From Paracnuella aquatica (GTDB lineage: Bacteria > Bacteroidota > Bacteroidia > Chitinophagales > Chitinophagaceae), in assembly GCF_003332885.2 (NCBI RefSeq), contig NZ_QOWJ01000001.1:186001-250000 (forward strand): a DNA stretch of 64,000 nt. Reading direction: 5' to 3'. The notes below the pieces were generated by a model. The model had not been told where the DNA came from. It worked only from the letters and a program-made list of their open reading frames with translations, and did not search any database. Below are positions 20,193 through 28,809 of this stretch, in pieces. Both the position numbers and the translations under genes were made by a program. Numbering within the stretch: position 1 is the first letter of the stretch; every line of letters begins with the position of its first letter.

Positions 20193-22790
20193 CTACTTTA
20201 TCATCCCCTTAATCTCATTCAACTTTAACAACGCCTCCACTGGTGTCAACCTGTTGATATCGATGGTTTGCAGCAGTCGCCGGATGTCCTCAAAGGTTTG
20301 GCTGTGCGCATCAAAAATGCTCAACTGCATTTTGGGGCCGCCCAAGCCTTTCAGGCTTTGTTCTGTGGGTTTGTCGGCGTGTTTTTCTTCGAGTTGCGCC
20401 AGCACTTCACGGGCACGCTCTACCAGCTCGGGTGGCATGCCGGCCATGCGGGCCACATGAATACCAAACGAGTGGGTACTGCCGCCCGGCGCCAACTTGC
20501 GCAGGAAAATGATCTTGCCGCCGATCTCTTTATTCGTCACATGAAAGTTGCGCACCCTGGGCAATTTGCCTTCAAGTTCATTGAGCTCGTGGTAGTGCGT
20601 GGCAAAAAAAGTTTTCGGCTGGTGCACCGAACCGTGCAGGTATTCAACAATGCTCCAGGCAATGGAAATACCATCATATGTGGAAGTGCCTCTGCCGATT
20701 TCATCCAGTAGTATCAGGCAGCGCGGCGAAATATTATTGATGATGGATGCCGTCTCGTTCATCTCCACCATAAAAGTGGATTCGCCTGCATTGAGGTTGT
20801 CTGATGCACCAACCCGTGTAAATATTTTATCTGTCAGCGGAATGCGGGCATTGGCCGCCGGCACGAACGAACCCATATGTGCCATCAGCGTGATGAGCGC
20901 TGTCTGCCGCAGCAGCGCCGACTTACCACTCATGTTGGGCCCCGTGAGAATTATGATTTGCTGCTCCGTTTTGTTGAACACCACATCGTTGGCCACATAG
21001 CTGTCGCCGGGCGGTAAGGTTCGTTCAATCACAGGGTGGCGGCCTTCTGTTATTTCCAATTCCTCGCCCTCATGCATGCGGGGTTTTTTGTAATTATTTT
21101 GCAGCGCATTTTGTGCAAAACAGCAAACGCAATCCAGCGTAGCCACTACTTGTGCATTGGCCTGGATGCAGGAGAGAAAATCGTGCAGCTCAGCCACCAA
21201 TCCTTCAAACAACTGCAGCTCGATGGCTAATATTTTTTCTTCGGCTCCGGTTATTTTTTCTTCATATTCCTTCAACTCCGGTGTAATATAGCGCTCTGCG
21301 TTTGCCAGCGTTTGTTTGCGCATCCATGCAGCGGGCACTTTGCTTTTGTGCACATTGGTCACTTCAAGGTAGTAGCCAAATACATTATTGAAACCAACCT
21401 TCAACGATGATATGCCGGTGCGGTCAGCTTCTTGCTGTTGCAATTGCAGGAGGTACTCTTTGCCGTGTGTGGCAATGCCGCGCAATTCGTCTAAATCAGC
21501 ATGAATATTTGCCTGGATAAAACCACCTTTCTGCGCCTGTGCCGGTGGGTTCCCAATTACTTGTTGTGCAATTTTTCCGGCTATGTATAAACAGGGATTA
21601 AGTGCATCTGCAAGGCGCTGCAGGTAAGGGTTTTGGGCGGCAGCACACCATTCTTTTATTTGTGCCACCTGTTGCAGCGACCGCGATAATTGCAGCAATT
21701 CGCGGGGATTGATTTTGCGCAGCGGAATTTTGGCTACCAGCCGTTCCATATCGCCGCACTGCTTGATGGCCTGCACCAGTTGGTTGCGCAACTTTGTATG
21801 TAAAATAAGATGTTCAACAAGTTCAAGCCGTTCATTAATGCGTTGCAAATCTTTTAGCGGAAAATGCAGCCACCGCTTCAGCAGGCGTGCACCCATCGGC
21901 GATGCGGTTTGGTCGAGCACCGACAACAGGTTGGCGCCACCTTCGTTGCTGCCGGCCAATTCCAGGTTGCGCATGGTGAACCGGTCCATCCACAGGTAGT
22001 CGCCTTGATCGATGCGCTGGAGTGCTGTTATGTGTTGCAGGTTCGGGTGCTCTGTTTCTTTTAAATAATGCAACACCGCACCGGCTGCAACCAGCCCCAA
22101 TGGTAAACCTTCCACGCCAAAGCCTTTTAGCGAATGTGTATCAAACTGCCGCAGCAATGATTCCTGCGCATAGTGATCCTGGAAAATCCATTCATCGAGT
22201 GTATAGGTATAAAACCGGCCCGCAAATTCTTCCTTAAAGCGGCGGAGGTATTGCCGTTGAAATATCACTTCGGCAGGCTTGAAGCCGTTGAGCAATTTGT
22301 CGGCGCTTTCGCGGTCGCCTTCAGCCACCAGAAATTCGCCGGTGGAAATATCCAGGAACGCAAGACCATATTTTGCCGCACCATCAAAATGTATGGCGGC
22401 CAAAAAATTGTTGGTGCCGTGGTCAAGCAGGCGGTCGTTGGTGGCAGTGCCCGGCGTAACCATTTCGGTGACACCGCGTTTGACGATGCCCTTTACGGTT
22501 TTCGGATCTTCGAGCTGGTCGCAAATAGCTACGCGGTAACCGGCCTTTACCAACTTGTGCAGGTAGGTGTCCAAAGCGTGGTAGGGAAAACCAGCCAGTT
22601 CATTATCGGCGCTTCCGTTGTTGCGTTTGGTCAGCGTAATGCCCAACACCTGCGCCGCAATGATGGCATCGCCACCAAAGGTTTCGTAAAAATCGCCAAC
22701 GCGAAACAGCAGGATCGCATCCGGGTATTTTTGTTTGATGGCGCTGTGCTGCTGCATCAATGGGGTTTCCGCAGTTTTCGCTTTGCTCAT
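20193..22790 (-). CDS. mutS: DNA mismatch repair protein MutS
   Basis: Recognises base mismatches and recruits MutL. 865 aa from the ATG at 22790. The frame is open to a TTG at 22802, but that lies inside a TAnnTTTG element. The N-terminal mismatch-binding motif FYETFGGDA (Phe-X-Glu), the Walker A GPNMSGKSALLRQ (about 620), the DEIGRGTSTYDG signature and the C-terminal HTH region are all intact. Full-length MutS1 type, not the MutS2 form, since the N-terminal mismatch domain is present. Confidence 0.97.
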   Translation of the reverse strand: MSKAKTAETPLMQQHSAIKQKYPDAILLFRVGDFYETFGGDAIIAAQVLGITLTKRNNGSADNELAGFPYHALDTYLHKLVKAGYRVAICDQLEDPKTVKGIVKRGVTEMVTPGTATNDRLLDHGTNNFLAAIHFDGAAKYGLAFLDISTGEFLVAEGDRESADKLLNGFKPAEVIFQRQYLRRFKEEFAGRFYTYTLDEWIFQDHYAQESLLRQFDTHSLKGFGVEGLPLGLVAAGAVLHYLKETEHPNLQHITALQRIDQGDYLWMDRFTMRNLELAGSNEGGANLLSVLDQTASPMGARLLKRWLHFPLKDLQRINERLELVEHLILHTKLRNQLVQAIKQCGDMERLVAKIPLRKINPRELLQLSRSLQQVAQIKEWCAAAQNPYLQRLADALNPCLYIAGKIAQQVIGNPPAQAQKGGFIQANIHADLDELRGIATHGKEYLLQLQQQEADRTGISSLKVGFNNVFGYYLEVTNVHKSKVPAAWMRKQTLANAERYITPELKEYEEKITGAEEKILAIELQLFEGLVAELHDFLSCIQANAQVVATLDCVCCFAQNALQNNYKKPRMHEGEELEITEGRHPVIERTLPPGDSYVANDVVFNKTEQQIIILTGPNMSGKSALLRQTALITLMAHMGSFVPAANARIPLTDKIFTRVGASDNLNAGESTFMVEMNETASIINNISPRCLILLDEIGRGTSTYDGISIAWSIVEYLHGSVHQPKTFFATHYHELNELEGKLPRVRNFHVTNKEIGGKIIFLRKLAPGGSTHSFGIHVARMAGMPPELVERAREVLAQLEEKHADKPTEQSLKGLGGPKMQLSIFDAHSQTFEDIRRLLQTIDINRLTPVEALLKLNEIKGMIK

Positions 22791-22799
22791 AGTGTGGGG

Positions 22800-22807
22800 C
22801 AAAAATA
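22800..22807 (-). promoter_or_regulatory. Candidate -7 element (TATTTTTG) for mutS
   Basis: Exact TAnnTTTG on the minus strand, ending 9 nt before the mutS ATG. This predicts a very short mRNA leader. Confidence 0.5.
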
Positions 22808-22809
22808 GT

Positions 22810-23009
22810 CGGAAGTCCGATGTCGGATGTCGGAAGATGGAAGAATACCATTTGAAGACTGTTGCCGGCGATTGAATTTGTACGCAATCCCGCCTTACTC
22901 CGATGTGCCGTTCGGGTTATGACCTTGATTTTTTACTTTTTCAAAAAATGCGCAATTGAGTTAAGTAGTAGTTTATCTTCCGACATCTGTCTTCCAACTT
23001 CCGTCTTTC
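22810..23009. repeat. Inverted repeat pair between mutS and the TrmH-type gene
   Basis: Left arm 22810-22842 (core gatgtcggatgtcggaagat) and right arm about 22977-23009 (core atcttccgacatctgtc) are imperfect inverted copies flanking about 130 bp. Within the left arm the unit gatgtcgg occurs twice in tandem. It lies between divergent promoters. Confidence 0.6.
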
Positions 23010-23029
23010 CTACGTTACTGTCTTTCAGC

Positions 23030-23037
23030 TACTTTTG
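23030..23037 (+). promoter_or_regulatory. Candidate -7 element (TACTTTTG) for the TrmH-type gene
   Basis: Exact TAnnTTTG only 4 nt before the ATG. The expected transcription start falls at the start codon itself. Confidence 0.5.
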
Positions 23038-23041
23038 CGCC

Positions 23042-23578
23042 ATGCGCAAATTGAAGACCACCGAGTTGGGCCGGCTGAGTGTGGAGGAATTCAGGGAAAA
23101 AGAAAAGCTTCCCATCATTGCCGTTTTGGAAAATGTTCGCAGCGCCTATAACGTAGGTTCTTTTTTCCGTACGGCAGATGCATTTTTGCTGGAAGCCATT
23201 TACCTGGTGGGCTACACGGCATTTCCGCCCCACAAAGAGATCCGAAAAACCGCGCTGGGAGCGGAGGATACCGTTACCTGGAAACATTTTAAAACACCTG
23301 CGGAAGCCCTGGCCGACTTAAAGTCCATGGGTTACGAAGTATATGCCATTGAGCAGGCGAGTGGCAGCAACCAATTGCAGCATTTTTCCGGCGGCGAAAA
23401 AGTTGCTGTTGTTTTTGGCAACGAAGTAACTGGTGTTGAACAATCCACCATCGAAGCGTGTAATGGCTGTATCGAAATACCGCAACTGGGTATGAAACAT
23501 TCCCTAAATGTGGCAACAGCGGGCGGCATCGTGTTGTGGGAGCTGGTTCGCAACAGGCTGCTGGCTGATTTAAGTTAG
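23042..23578 (+). CDS. TrmH-family (SPOUT) RNA methyltransferase
   Basis: A 178-aa SAM-dependent RNA 2'-O-methyltransferase of the SpoU/TrmH class. Motif 1 is ENVRSAYNVGSFFRTAD (about 29-45, catalytic Arg). Motif 2 is VAVVFGNEVTGVEQ (about 120-133). Motif 3 is IPQLGMKHSLNVATAGGIVLWE (about 145-166), which forms the trefoil-knot SAM site. It lacks the N-terminal substrate-binding L30e domain of RlmB, so the target could be tRNA or rRNA. The frame is open upstream to 22862, but the ATG at 23042 begins the recognisable protein. Confidence 0.9.
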   Translation: MRKLKTTELGRLSVEEFREKEKLPIIAVLENVRSAYNVGSFFRTADAFLLEAIYLVGYTAFPPHKEIRKTALGAEDTVTWKHFKTPAEALADLKSMGYEVYAIEQASGSNQLQHFSGGEKVAVVFGNEVTGVEQSTIEACNGCIEIPQLGMKHSLNVATAGGIVLWELVRNRLLADLS

Positions 23579-23664
23579 TTGTTTGTAAACCTGATTAAGA
23601 TAGTTTTGCAGTCAAATTTTGGCCCGGGATTTTCTACCGCATTCGCGGCGCAATCAATCAATCC

Positions 23665-24582
23665 ATGAATCAGTTGAAAAATTATTTGTCGCTTATAAAA
23701 TTTTCGCACACCATTTTCGCAATGCCTTTTGCATTGATCGGTTTTTTCCTGGCAACCAGCGTAGCCATTCGCAGCTGGGTGCACGATTACCTGGGAAATG
23801 GTTTGCCGCAATATGCATCAGACAGCAGCAAGCCTCTGGGCATTTTGTTCCTGTTGGTGATCTTATGTATGGTGTTTGCCCGTTCGGCAGCAATGGCTTT
23901 TAACCGTTACCTCGATCGCGATATTGATGCCCTCAATCCCCGCACGGCCATCCGCGAAGTGCCGCGTGGCATCATCACACCGAAGAACGCCTTGCTGTTT
24001 ACCATTGTCAACTGTGTTTTATTTCTTGTTTGCACCTGGTTCATCAACCCACTTTGTTTCATGCTGGCCCCGGTGGCGCTGGCAGTGATCCTGGGTTATA
24101 GTTATACCAAAAGATTTACGCCGCTTTGTCACCTGATCCTGGGCCTGGGCCTGGCGCTGGCACCCATTGGTGCTTATGTGGCCGTAACCGGTGCCTTTCA
24201 CTGGCTGCCCATTTTGTTTTCGCTGGCTGTTTTGTTTTGGGTAAGTGGTTTTGATATCATCTACTCCCTGCAGGATGAAGATTTCGATCGTAACCAGCAG
24301 CTTTATTCCATTCCATCCTGGCTGGGTAAAGAAAAGGCCCTGCAGGTGTCGGAACTGCTGCACCTGCTGAGCGCTGCCTGCGTGGTGGCGGCCGGCAAAC
24401 TGGGCGATTTCAGTTACCTGTACTGGCTGGGGGTGCTGGTATTTATTGGCATGTTGGTGTACCAGCATTCTATTGTGAAACCGAACGACCTGCGCCGCGT
24501 CAACATTGCGTTCATGACGGCAAACGGCATTGCCAGCGTCGTGTTTTCCGTTTTTGTCATCACCGATTTACTGACCCGCTAA
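23665..24582 (+). CDS. UbiA-family prenyltransferase
   Basis: Polytopic membrane prenyltransferase of 305 aa with about eight or nine TM helices. The two Mg-prenyl-diphosphate binding motifs are NRYLDRDID (80-88) and DIIYSLQDEDFD (197-208). The sequence style resembles the putative 4-hydroxybenzoate polyprenyltransferases assigned to menaquinone synthesis by the futalosine route (MqnP). No other mqn or men gene is in the window, so the quinone assignment is inference. It is 10 nt ahead of ruvX on the same strand. Confidence 0.88.
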   Translation: MNQLKNYLSLIKFSHTIFAMPFALIGFFLATSVAIRSWVHDYLGNGLPQYASDSSKPLGILFLLVILCMVFARSAAMAFNRYLDRDIDALNPRTAIREVPRGIITPKNALLFTIVNCVLFLVCTWFINPLCFMLAPVALAVILGYSYTKRFTPLCHLILGLGLALAPIGAYVAVTGAFHWLPILFSLAVLFWVSGFDIIYSLQDEDFDRNQQLYSIPSWLGKEKALQVSELLHLLSAACVVAAGKLGDFSYLYWLGVLVFIGMLVYQHSIVKPNDLRRVNIAFMTANGIASVVFSVFVITDLLTR

Positions 24583-24592
24583 TTCTGCTTGT

Positions 24593-25003
24593 ATGGGGCG
24601 CATCATGGCAATTGATTATGGCGGAAAACGTACCGGGCTAGCCGTAACCGACCCGTTGCAAATCATTGCATCGGCACTCACCACCATTGAAACCCACAAA
24701 CTGCTCCAGTTCTTAAAAGAATATTTTGCAAAAGAGCCGGTGGATGCCGTGATCATCGGCATGCCACTCAATTGGGACGACACCGCAACCCACGCTACGC
24801 CGCTGGTGAAAGGGTTTATTAAAACCTTCAAAAAGAACTTTCCACTCATGCCGCTCACCGAAGTGGATGAGCGCTATACTTCCAAAATGGCATCGAGAGC
24901 CATGGTGGAAATGGGCATGAAAAAAAAGCAGCGGCAGGATAAAGGCATGGTGGACCAGATCGCCGCCACCATTATGCTGCAGGAGTATATGGGCCGGGTG
25001 TAG
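24593..25003 (+). CDS. ruvX: Putative pre-16S rRNA nuclease / RuvX (YqgF)
   Basis: RNase H-fold protein of 136 aa. The acidic motif MAIDYGGKRTGLAVTD (Asp8 catalytic), the central VIIGMPLNWDD, the VDERYTSKMA motif and the C-terminal KGMVDQIAATIML are typical of YqgF, which matures 16S rRNA and was earlier called a Holliday-junction resolvase. It starts 10 nt after the UbiA-type gene, so they are likely cotranscribed. Confidence 0.93.
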   Translation: MGRIMAIDYGGKRTGLAVTDPLQIIASALTTIETHKLLQFLKEYFAKEPVDAVIIGMPLNWDDTATHATPLVKGFIKTFKKNFPLMPLTEVDERYTSKMASRAMVEMGMKKKQRQDKGMVDQIAATIMLQEYMGRV

Positions 25004-25093
25004 CACCTCAATTGTAAACAGTTTCACCATTCCCTGTTTTTATTTTTCCCCTGAATTTTGAGTTTCTTCACAGCAAGCCCGGGCTGCAAACCT

Positions 25094-25101
25094 TAATTTT
25101 G
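25094..25101 (+). promoter_or_regulatory. Candidate -7 element (TAATTTTG) for def
   Basis: Exact TAnnTTTG, 28 nt upstream of the def ATG. No upstream TTTG is found at the ideal spacing. Confidence 0.45.
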
Positions 25102-25129
25102 CAGCGATATTTTATACAATCTGCGCAAC

Positions 25130-25714
25130 ATGATTTTACCTATAGTAGCATACGGGCACCCGGTTTTACGCAAAGTGGCTTCCGATATCGATAGCAGCTA
25201 TCCCGGTTTGGCCAAACTCATCGAAGACATGTGGGAAACCATGTATGCCTCCAACGGCGTTGGGCTGGCCGCACCACAAATTGGTAAAGGCATCCGCCTG
25301 TTTGTAGTGGACAGCGAGCAGATTTTTGCCAACATGGACGAAGAAGAACGCAAGGAAGAATCTTATCCCGATGAGCCCGGTGTAAAACAGGTGTTCATCA
25401 ATGCGCATATCGAAGAAGAGGGCGGCGATGACTGGGCTTACAACGAAGGCTGCCTGTCCATTCCAAAGATCCGCGAAGATATTTACCGCGCTGAGGAAGT
25501 AACATTGCGCTACCACGACGAGGAATTCAACGAGCATGTAAAAACATTTACGGGCATCACGGCGCGGGTTATTTTGCACGAGTACGACCACATCGATGGC
25601 AAACTATTCATCGATTACCTGTCGCCGCTCAAACGCAAGCTGCTCAAGCGCAAGCTCGACGACATCACCAAAGGCAATGTGCGGGTCGATTACAAAATGC
25701 TGTTCCCTAAATAA
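25130..25714 (+). CDS. def: Peptide deformylase
   Basis: Removes the N-formyl group from nascent proteins. A 194-aa metalloprotease with the three family motifs: GVGLAAPQ (43-50), EGCLS (106-110, metal ligand Cys108) and HEYDH (150-154, metal-binding His pair and Glu151). The insert between motifs 1 and 2, rich in Glu/Asp (about 66-86), is longer than in E. coli Def. Its stop codon overlaps the start of the next gene as TAATG, indicating translational coupling. Confidence 0.96.
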   Translation: MILPIVAYGHPVLRKVASDIDSSYPGLAKLIEDMWETMYASNGVGLAAPQIGKGIRLFVVDSEQIFANMDEEERKEESYPDEPGVKQVFINAHIEEEGGDDWAYNEGCLSIPKIREDIYRAEEVTLRYHDEEFNEHVKTFTGITARVILHEYDHIDGKLFIDYLSPLKRKLLKRKLDDITKGNVRVDYKMLFPK

Positions 25715-26652
25715 TGAAGCGGCTCCCGTTTTTATGCTTGCTCTTGTTGCTGGCGGATAAGGGCTTTGCCCAAACCGACAGTGCCGATGCAGAAGCCCTG
25801 CGCCGCATGGTAAACCTGAGCGAAGTGGTGATCCGTTCCGACCTGAACGTGCCCCGCTTTTTGCAGCAAATAAAAACCGACACTACTTTTTACAAAGCCT
25901 TCCGCAACCTGCGCATTCTTTCGTTTACATCGCTGAACGACATCCGCATGCAGGATAAAAGGGGCAAAGTTTCCGCCACGCTGCAAAGCCGTACCCGGCA
26001 GTTTCGGCAGGACGGTTGCCGCACCATGCAGGTGCTGCAGGAGCAGACCACCGGCGATATTCGCGACCGCAGCGGCGACTGGAATTACTACACCGCCGAA
26101 CTCTATGCCGGACTGTTTTTTACGCAGGGAAAAGTTTGCGGCGAAAACAATATTGTATCGGGCACGCAGCGCAAGGTGCGGCAAACCAAAGGGCTGGAAA
26201 AACACAAGGAACAACTCAAAATGATGTTCTTTAATCCCGGCAAAAAAATCCCGGGCATCCCGTTCATTGGCGATAAGCTCGATGTGTTTGATAAAGACGT
26301 AGCCCGTTTTTACGACTTCAACATTGATGTGGAAGATTACCGCGAAGTGCCTTCGTACAAGTTTACCATCCAACGCAAAGAAGGGCTCAGCAGCGGCGAA
26401 CGGGACAAGATTGTTTACGACAACATCACCACCTGGTTCGATGCCAAAAACCTTTCGATTTTAGGCCGCGTGTACGACCTGAGCTACAATGCCGGCGTGT
26501 ATGATTTTGACGTGCACATGGAAGTGCAGATGACGCATTTCAATGGCCTGCTGGTGCCCAACCTTATTCGCTACAACGGCAATTGGGACGTGGCTTTTAA
26601 AAAGCGGGAACGCGGCATTTTCACCGCTACGCTGTTTGATTTTGCACGATAA
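25714..26652 (+). CDS. Secreted protein of unknown function coupled to def
   Basis: A 312-aa exported protein with signal peptide 1-19 (ending KGFAQ). The mature part looks beta-rich with alternating charged and aromatic residues. No domain was recognised. It contains two single cysteines (in DGCRTM and KVCGEN), which might pair. The TAATG overlap with def suggests the same mRNA. Its neighbours are housekeeping genes and do not indicate a role. Confidence 0.75.
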   Translation: MKRLPFLCLLLLLADKGFAQTDSADAEALRRMVNLSEVVIRSDLNVPRFLQQIKTDTTFYKAFRNLRILSFTSLNDIRMQDKRGKVSATLQSRTRQFRQDGCRTMQVLQEQTTGDIRDRSGDWNYYTAELYAGLFFTQGKVCGENNIVSGTQRKVRQTKGLEKHKEQLKMMFFNPGKKIPGIPFIGDKLDVFDKDVARFYDFNIDVEDYREVPSYKFTIQRKEGLSSGERDKIVYDNITTWFDAKNLSILGRVYDLSYNAGVYDFDVHMEVQMTHFNGLLVPNLIRYNGNWDVAFKKRERGIFTATLFDFAR

Positions 26653-26745
26653 TATTTTGACTTTTTCATTCCATTGTTTCTCCGCAAGGCCTGCCAACTC
26701 TTTGCTATTTTTTTGTAACCGGCATTTGTTCTGAATTCAGCACCG

Positions 26746-26760
26746 GTTGCGTCGCACACT
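26746..26760. repeat. Fragment of composite repeat (module A)
   Basis: A 15-nt stretch gttgcgtcgcacact identical to positions 19731-19745 and 31523-31537 in the two long repeat copies. Again it lies in a convergent intergenic gap. Confidence 0.5.
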
Positions 26761-26817
26761 GCAACTGCAGTGCATTGATGAACATTTTTAAACAACAATT
26801 CTTTACAAGCTCCAATA

Positions 26818-26848
26818 AAAAAGCAGCACCAAACCAGTGCTGCTTTTT
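26818..26848. terminator. Bidirectional terminator before rluD end
   Basis: A 12-bp stem (26818-26829 / 26837-26848) with a G/C core and A/T runs on both sides, between convergent genes. Confidence 0.85.
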
Positions 26849-26867
26849 CTTAAACGCTTAATAAATC

Positions 26868-27932
26868 TTAATCAACTTTTCCTTTCAGCACATGCTGCGA
26901 ATAACCGCGCCATTTTTCTATCACCGTTGCCATATCCGCCGGCACCGGCGATTCAAAATGCATCTCAACACCGGTAACGGGATGCACAAAGCCCAGCGTA
27001 CGGGCATGCAGCGCCTGGCGTTTGCAGATCTGAAAACAATTGTCTACAAACTGCTTGTATTTGCTGTAAATAGTGCCTTTTACAATTTTATCGCCGCCAT
27101 AAAAGTCATCGTTGAACAGCGGGTGGCCAATGTACTTCATGTGCACCCTGATCTGGTGGGTCCTTCCGGTTTCCAGCACGCATTGCACCAGCGTTACATA
27201 GTTCATCCGCTCCAGCACGGTATAATGCGTGGTGGCGTCTTTGCCGTGTTCGCCATCGGGGTAGGCTTCAAATAGTTTGCGGAACCGCTGGTTGCGGCCC
27301 ACATGCGCCTTGATGGTGCCGGTATCATTGGCAACATCGCCCCACACCAGCGCCAGGTATTGCCGCTTTACGGTATGATCGAAAAATTGTTTGGCCAGGT
27401 GCGTCATGGCTTTGCCCGATTTGGCCAGCACCAACAGGCCGCTGGTGTTTTTATCAATGCGGTGCACCAGTCCAAAACGCGGCAGCGTATCTTCCGAAAC
27501 ATCGGGCAGGGTTTGCTGCAGGTAATGGGCCACGCCATTGAGCAGTGTGCCGCTGTAGTTGCCGCTGCCCGGGTGCACCACCATGCCCGCCGGTTTGTTG
27601 ATCACCATCAGGTGCTCATCTTCAAACACAATATTCAGCGCCATTTTTTCGGGCACTATTTCCGTCGTTTCCGGCGATACATCGGAATATACAATGATGC
27701 TATCGAACGGCTTTACCTTGTAATTCTGTTTTACCGGTTGGTTGTTTACCAGCACCATGCCGCTGTTGATGGCCCGCTGCAACTTATTGCGGGTAGCGCC
27801 TTCAATGCGGTTCATCAAAAACTTGTCGATGCGGTAAGGCTCCTGTCCTTTATCGGTCACAAAAGAAAACCGTTGGTACAATTCATCGCCTGTTTCCTGT
27901 TCGCCGGTCAGCGGCTCTTGATCGGGGGCCAT
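26868..27932 (-). CDS. rluD: Pseudouridine synthase, RluD/RluA family
   Basis: Converts specific uridines of 23S rRNA to pseudouridine. An S4 RNA-binding domain (about 33-80, RIDKFLMNRI..RNKLQRAINSG) is followed by the catalytic domain, with HRIDKNTSGLLV and catalytic Asp160. The RTHQIRVHMKYIGHPL motif lies near 265-280. 354 aa from the ATG at 27932. A longer frame to 28010 crosses the divergent lipB promoter and is rejected. The exact rRNA site cannot be told from sequence, so the symbol denotes the subfamily. Confidence 0.92.
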   Translation of the reverse strand: MAPDQEPLTGEQETGDELYQRFSFVTDKGQEPYRIDKFLMNRIEGATRNKLQRAINSGMVLVNNQPVKQNYKVKPFDSIIVYSDVSPETTEIVPEKMALNIVFEDEHLMVINKPAGMVVHPGSGNYSGTLLNGVAHYLQQTLPDVSEDTLPRFGLVHRIDKNTSGLLVLAKSGKAMTHLAKQFFDHTVKRQYLALVWGDVANDTGTIKAHVGRNQRFRKLFEAYPDGEHGKDATTHYTVLERMNYVTLVQCVLETGRTHQIRVHMKYIGHPLFNDDFYGGDKIVKGTIYSKYKQFVDNCFQICKRQALHARTLGFVHPVTGVEMHFESPVPADMATVIEKWRGYSQHVLKGKVD

Positions 27933-27938
27933 AGCCCG

Positions 27939-27946
27939 CAAATATA
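27939..27946 (-). promoter_or_regulatory. Candidate -7 element (TATATTTG) for rluD
   Basis: Exact TAnnTTTG on the minus strand, ending 6 nt before the rluD ATG. Confidence 0.5.
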
Positions 27947-27990
27947 CTGATGCCCAATTTAGCGGCACATGTGCGCTGCGCCAAACGCAG

Positions 27991-27998
27991 TAAATTTG
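27991..27998 (+). promoter_or_regulatory. Candidate -7 element (TAAATTTG) for lipB
   Basis: Exact TAnnTTTG, 5 nt before the lipB ATG. The expected start of transcription is at or next to the start codon. Confidence 0.5.
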
Positions 27999-28003
27999 CA
28001 CCC

Positions 28004-28717
28004 ATGCCACAACGCACCGCCATATTTAAAGACCTGGGAAAACTGGATTATAAAACCGCTTGGGACCTGCAGGAAAGCCTGTTGCAACAAGGTGTTGCTG
28101 TAAAGCAGTCGCCGGCAAGTGCACCGGATGGCCCGGCTGAAAATGCCGTGGTGCAGAACTACTTGCTGTTTGTGGAACACCCGCCGGTGTATACATTAGG
28201 CAAGAGTGGCAAAATGGAACATGTGCTCATTTCGGACGAAGAACGGGATGCAAAGGGCATTGAATTTTTTAAAATAAACCGCGGCGGCGACATTACGTTT
28301 CATGGCCCCGAACAAATTGTAGGTTATCCCATCATCGACCTTGAACAGTTTTACACCGACATTGGCCGCTACCTCCGCGAACTGGAAGAAGTGATCATCC
28401 GCACCCTTGCTGACTACGGCATCGAAGCAGGCCGGTCGCCCGGCGAAACCGGCGTGTGGATTGAGCCCGGCGTGCCCGGCAAGGAACGGAAAATCTGTGC
28501 CATGGGTGTGCGCTGCAGCCGCTGGATTACAATGCACGGCTTTGCGTTCAACATCAATACAGACCTGAATTATTTTAATTATATCGTTCCTTGCGGCATT
28601 GCTAACAAAGCGGTTACCTCGCTGCAGCAGGAACTAGGCCGCGCAGTGCGATTGGAAGATGTAAAGGAAAAATTAAAACACCATTTCGCCGAGGTGTTTG
28701 GCGTGGAGTGGGAGTAG
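28004..28717 (+). CDS. lipB: Octanoyltransferase LipB
   Basis: Transfers octanoyl from acyl-carrier protein to lipoyl domains, the first step of lipoate assembly. 237 aa. The motif RGGDITFHGPEQIVGYP (about 92-108), the catalytic-lysine segment RKICAMGVR and the catalytic-Cys segment IVPCGIANKAVTSL are present. The ATG at 28004 begins the conserved N-terminus. The frame is open to 27950 but no conserved sequence lies there. A short insertion (about 31-47, rich in Pro/Ala/Gly) separates the first helix from the core. lipA is not in this window. Confidence 0.94.
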   Translation: MPQRTAIFKDLGKLDYKTAWDLQESLLQQGVAVKQSPASAPDGPAENAVVQNYLLFVEHPPVYTLGKSGKMEHVLISDEERDAKGIEFFKINRGGDITFHGPEQIVGYPIIDLEQFYTDIGRYLRELEEVIIRTLADYGIEAGRSPGETGVWIEPGVPGKERKICAMGVRCSRWITMHGFAFNINTDLNYFNYIVPCGIANKAVTSLQQELGRAVRLEDVKEKLKHHFAEVFGVEWE

Positions 28718-28809
28718 CGCCGAACAACAAAGACACCAAGCAAAAGAAGTTACATGAAGAAAAGATCTTTGTGGCTCTTCGTTTTCTTCGTGCCTTCGTG
28801 GTTCAAAGC

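Noticed and set aside
22791..22802. TTG start giving four more residues of MutS
   Set aside because: It lies in the -7 element. The ATG at 22790 is a normal start.
24593..25003. Holliday-junction resolvase activity as the main role
   Set aside because: YqgF/RuvX proteins are now mostly tied to 16S rRNA maturation. The sequence does not support a choice of DNA junctions.
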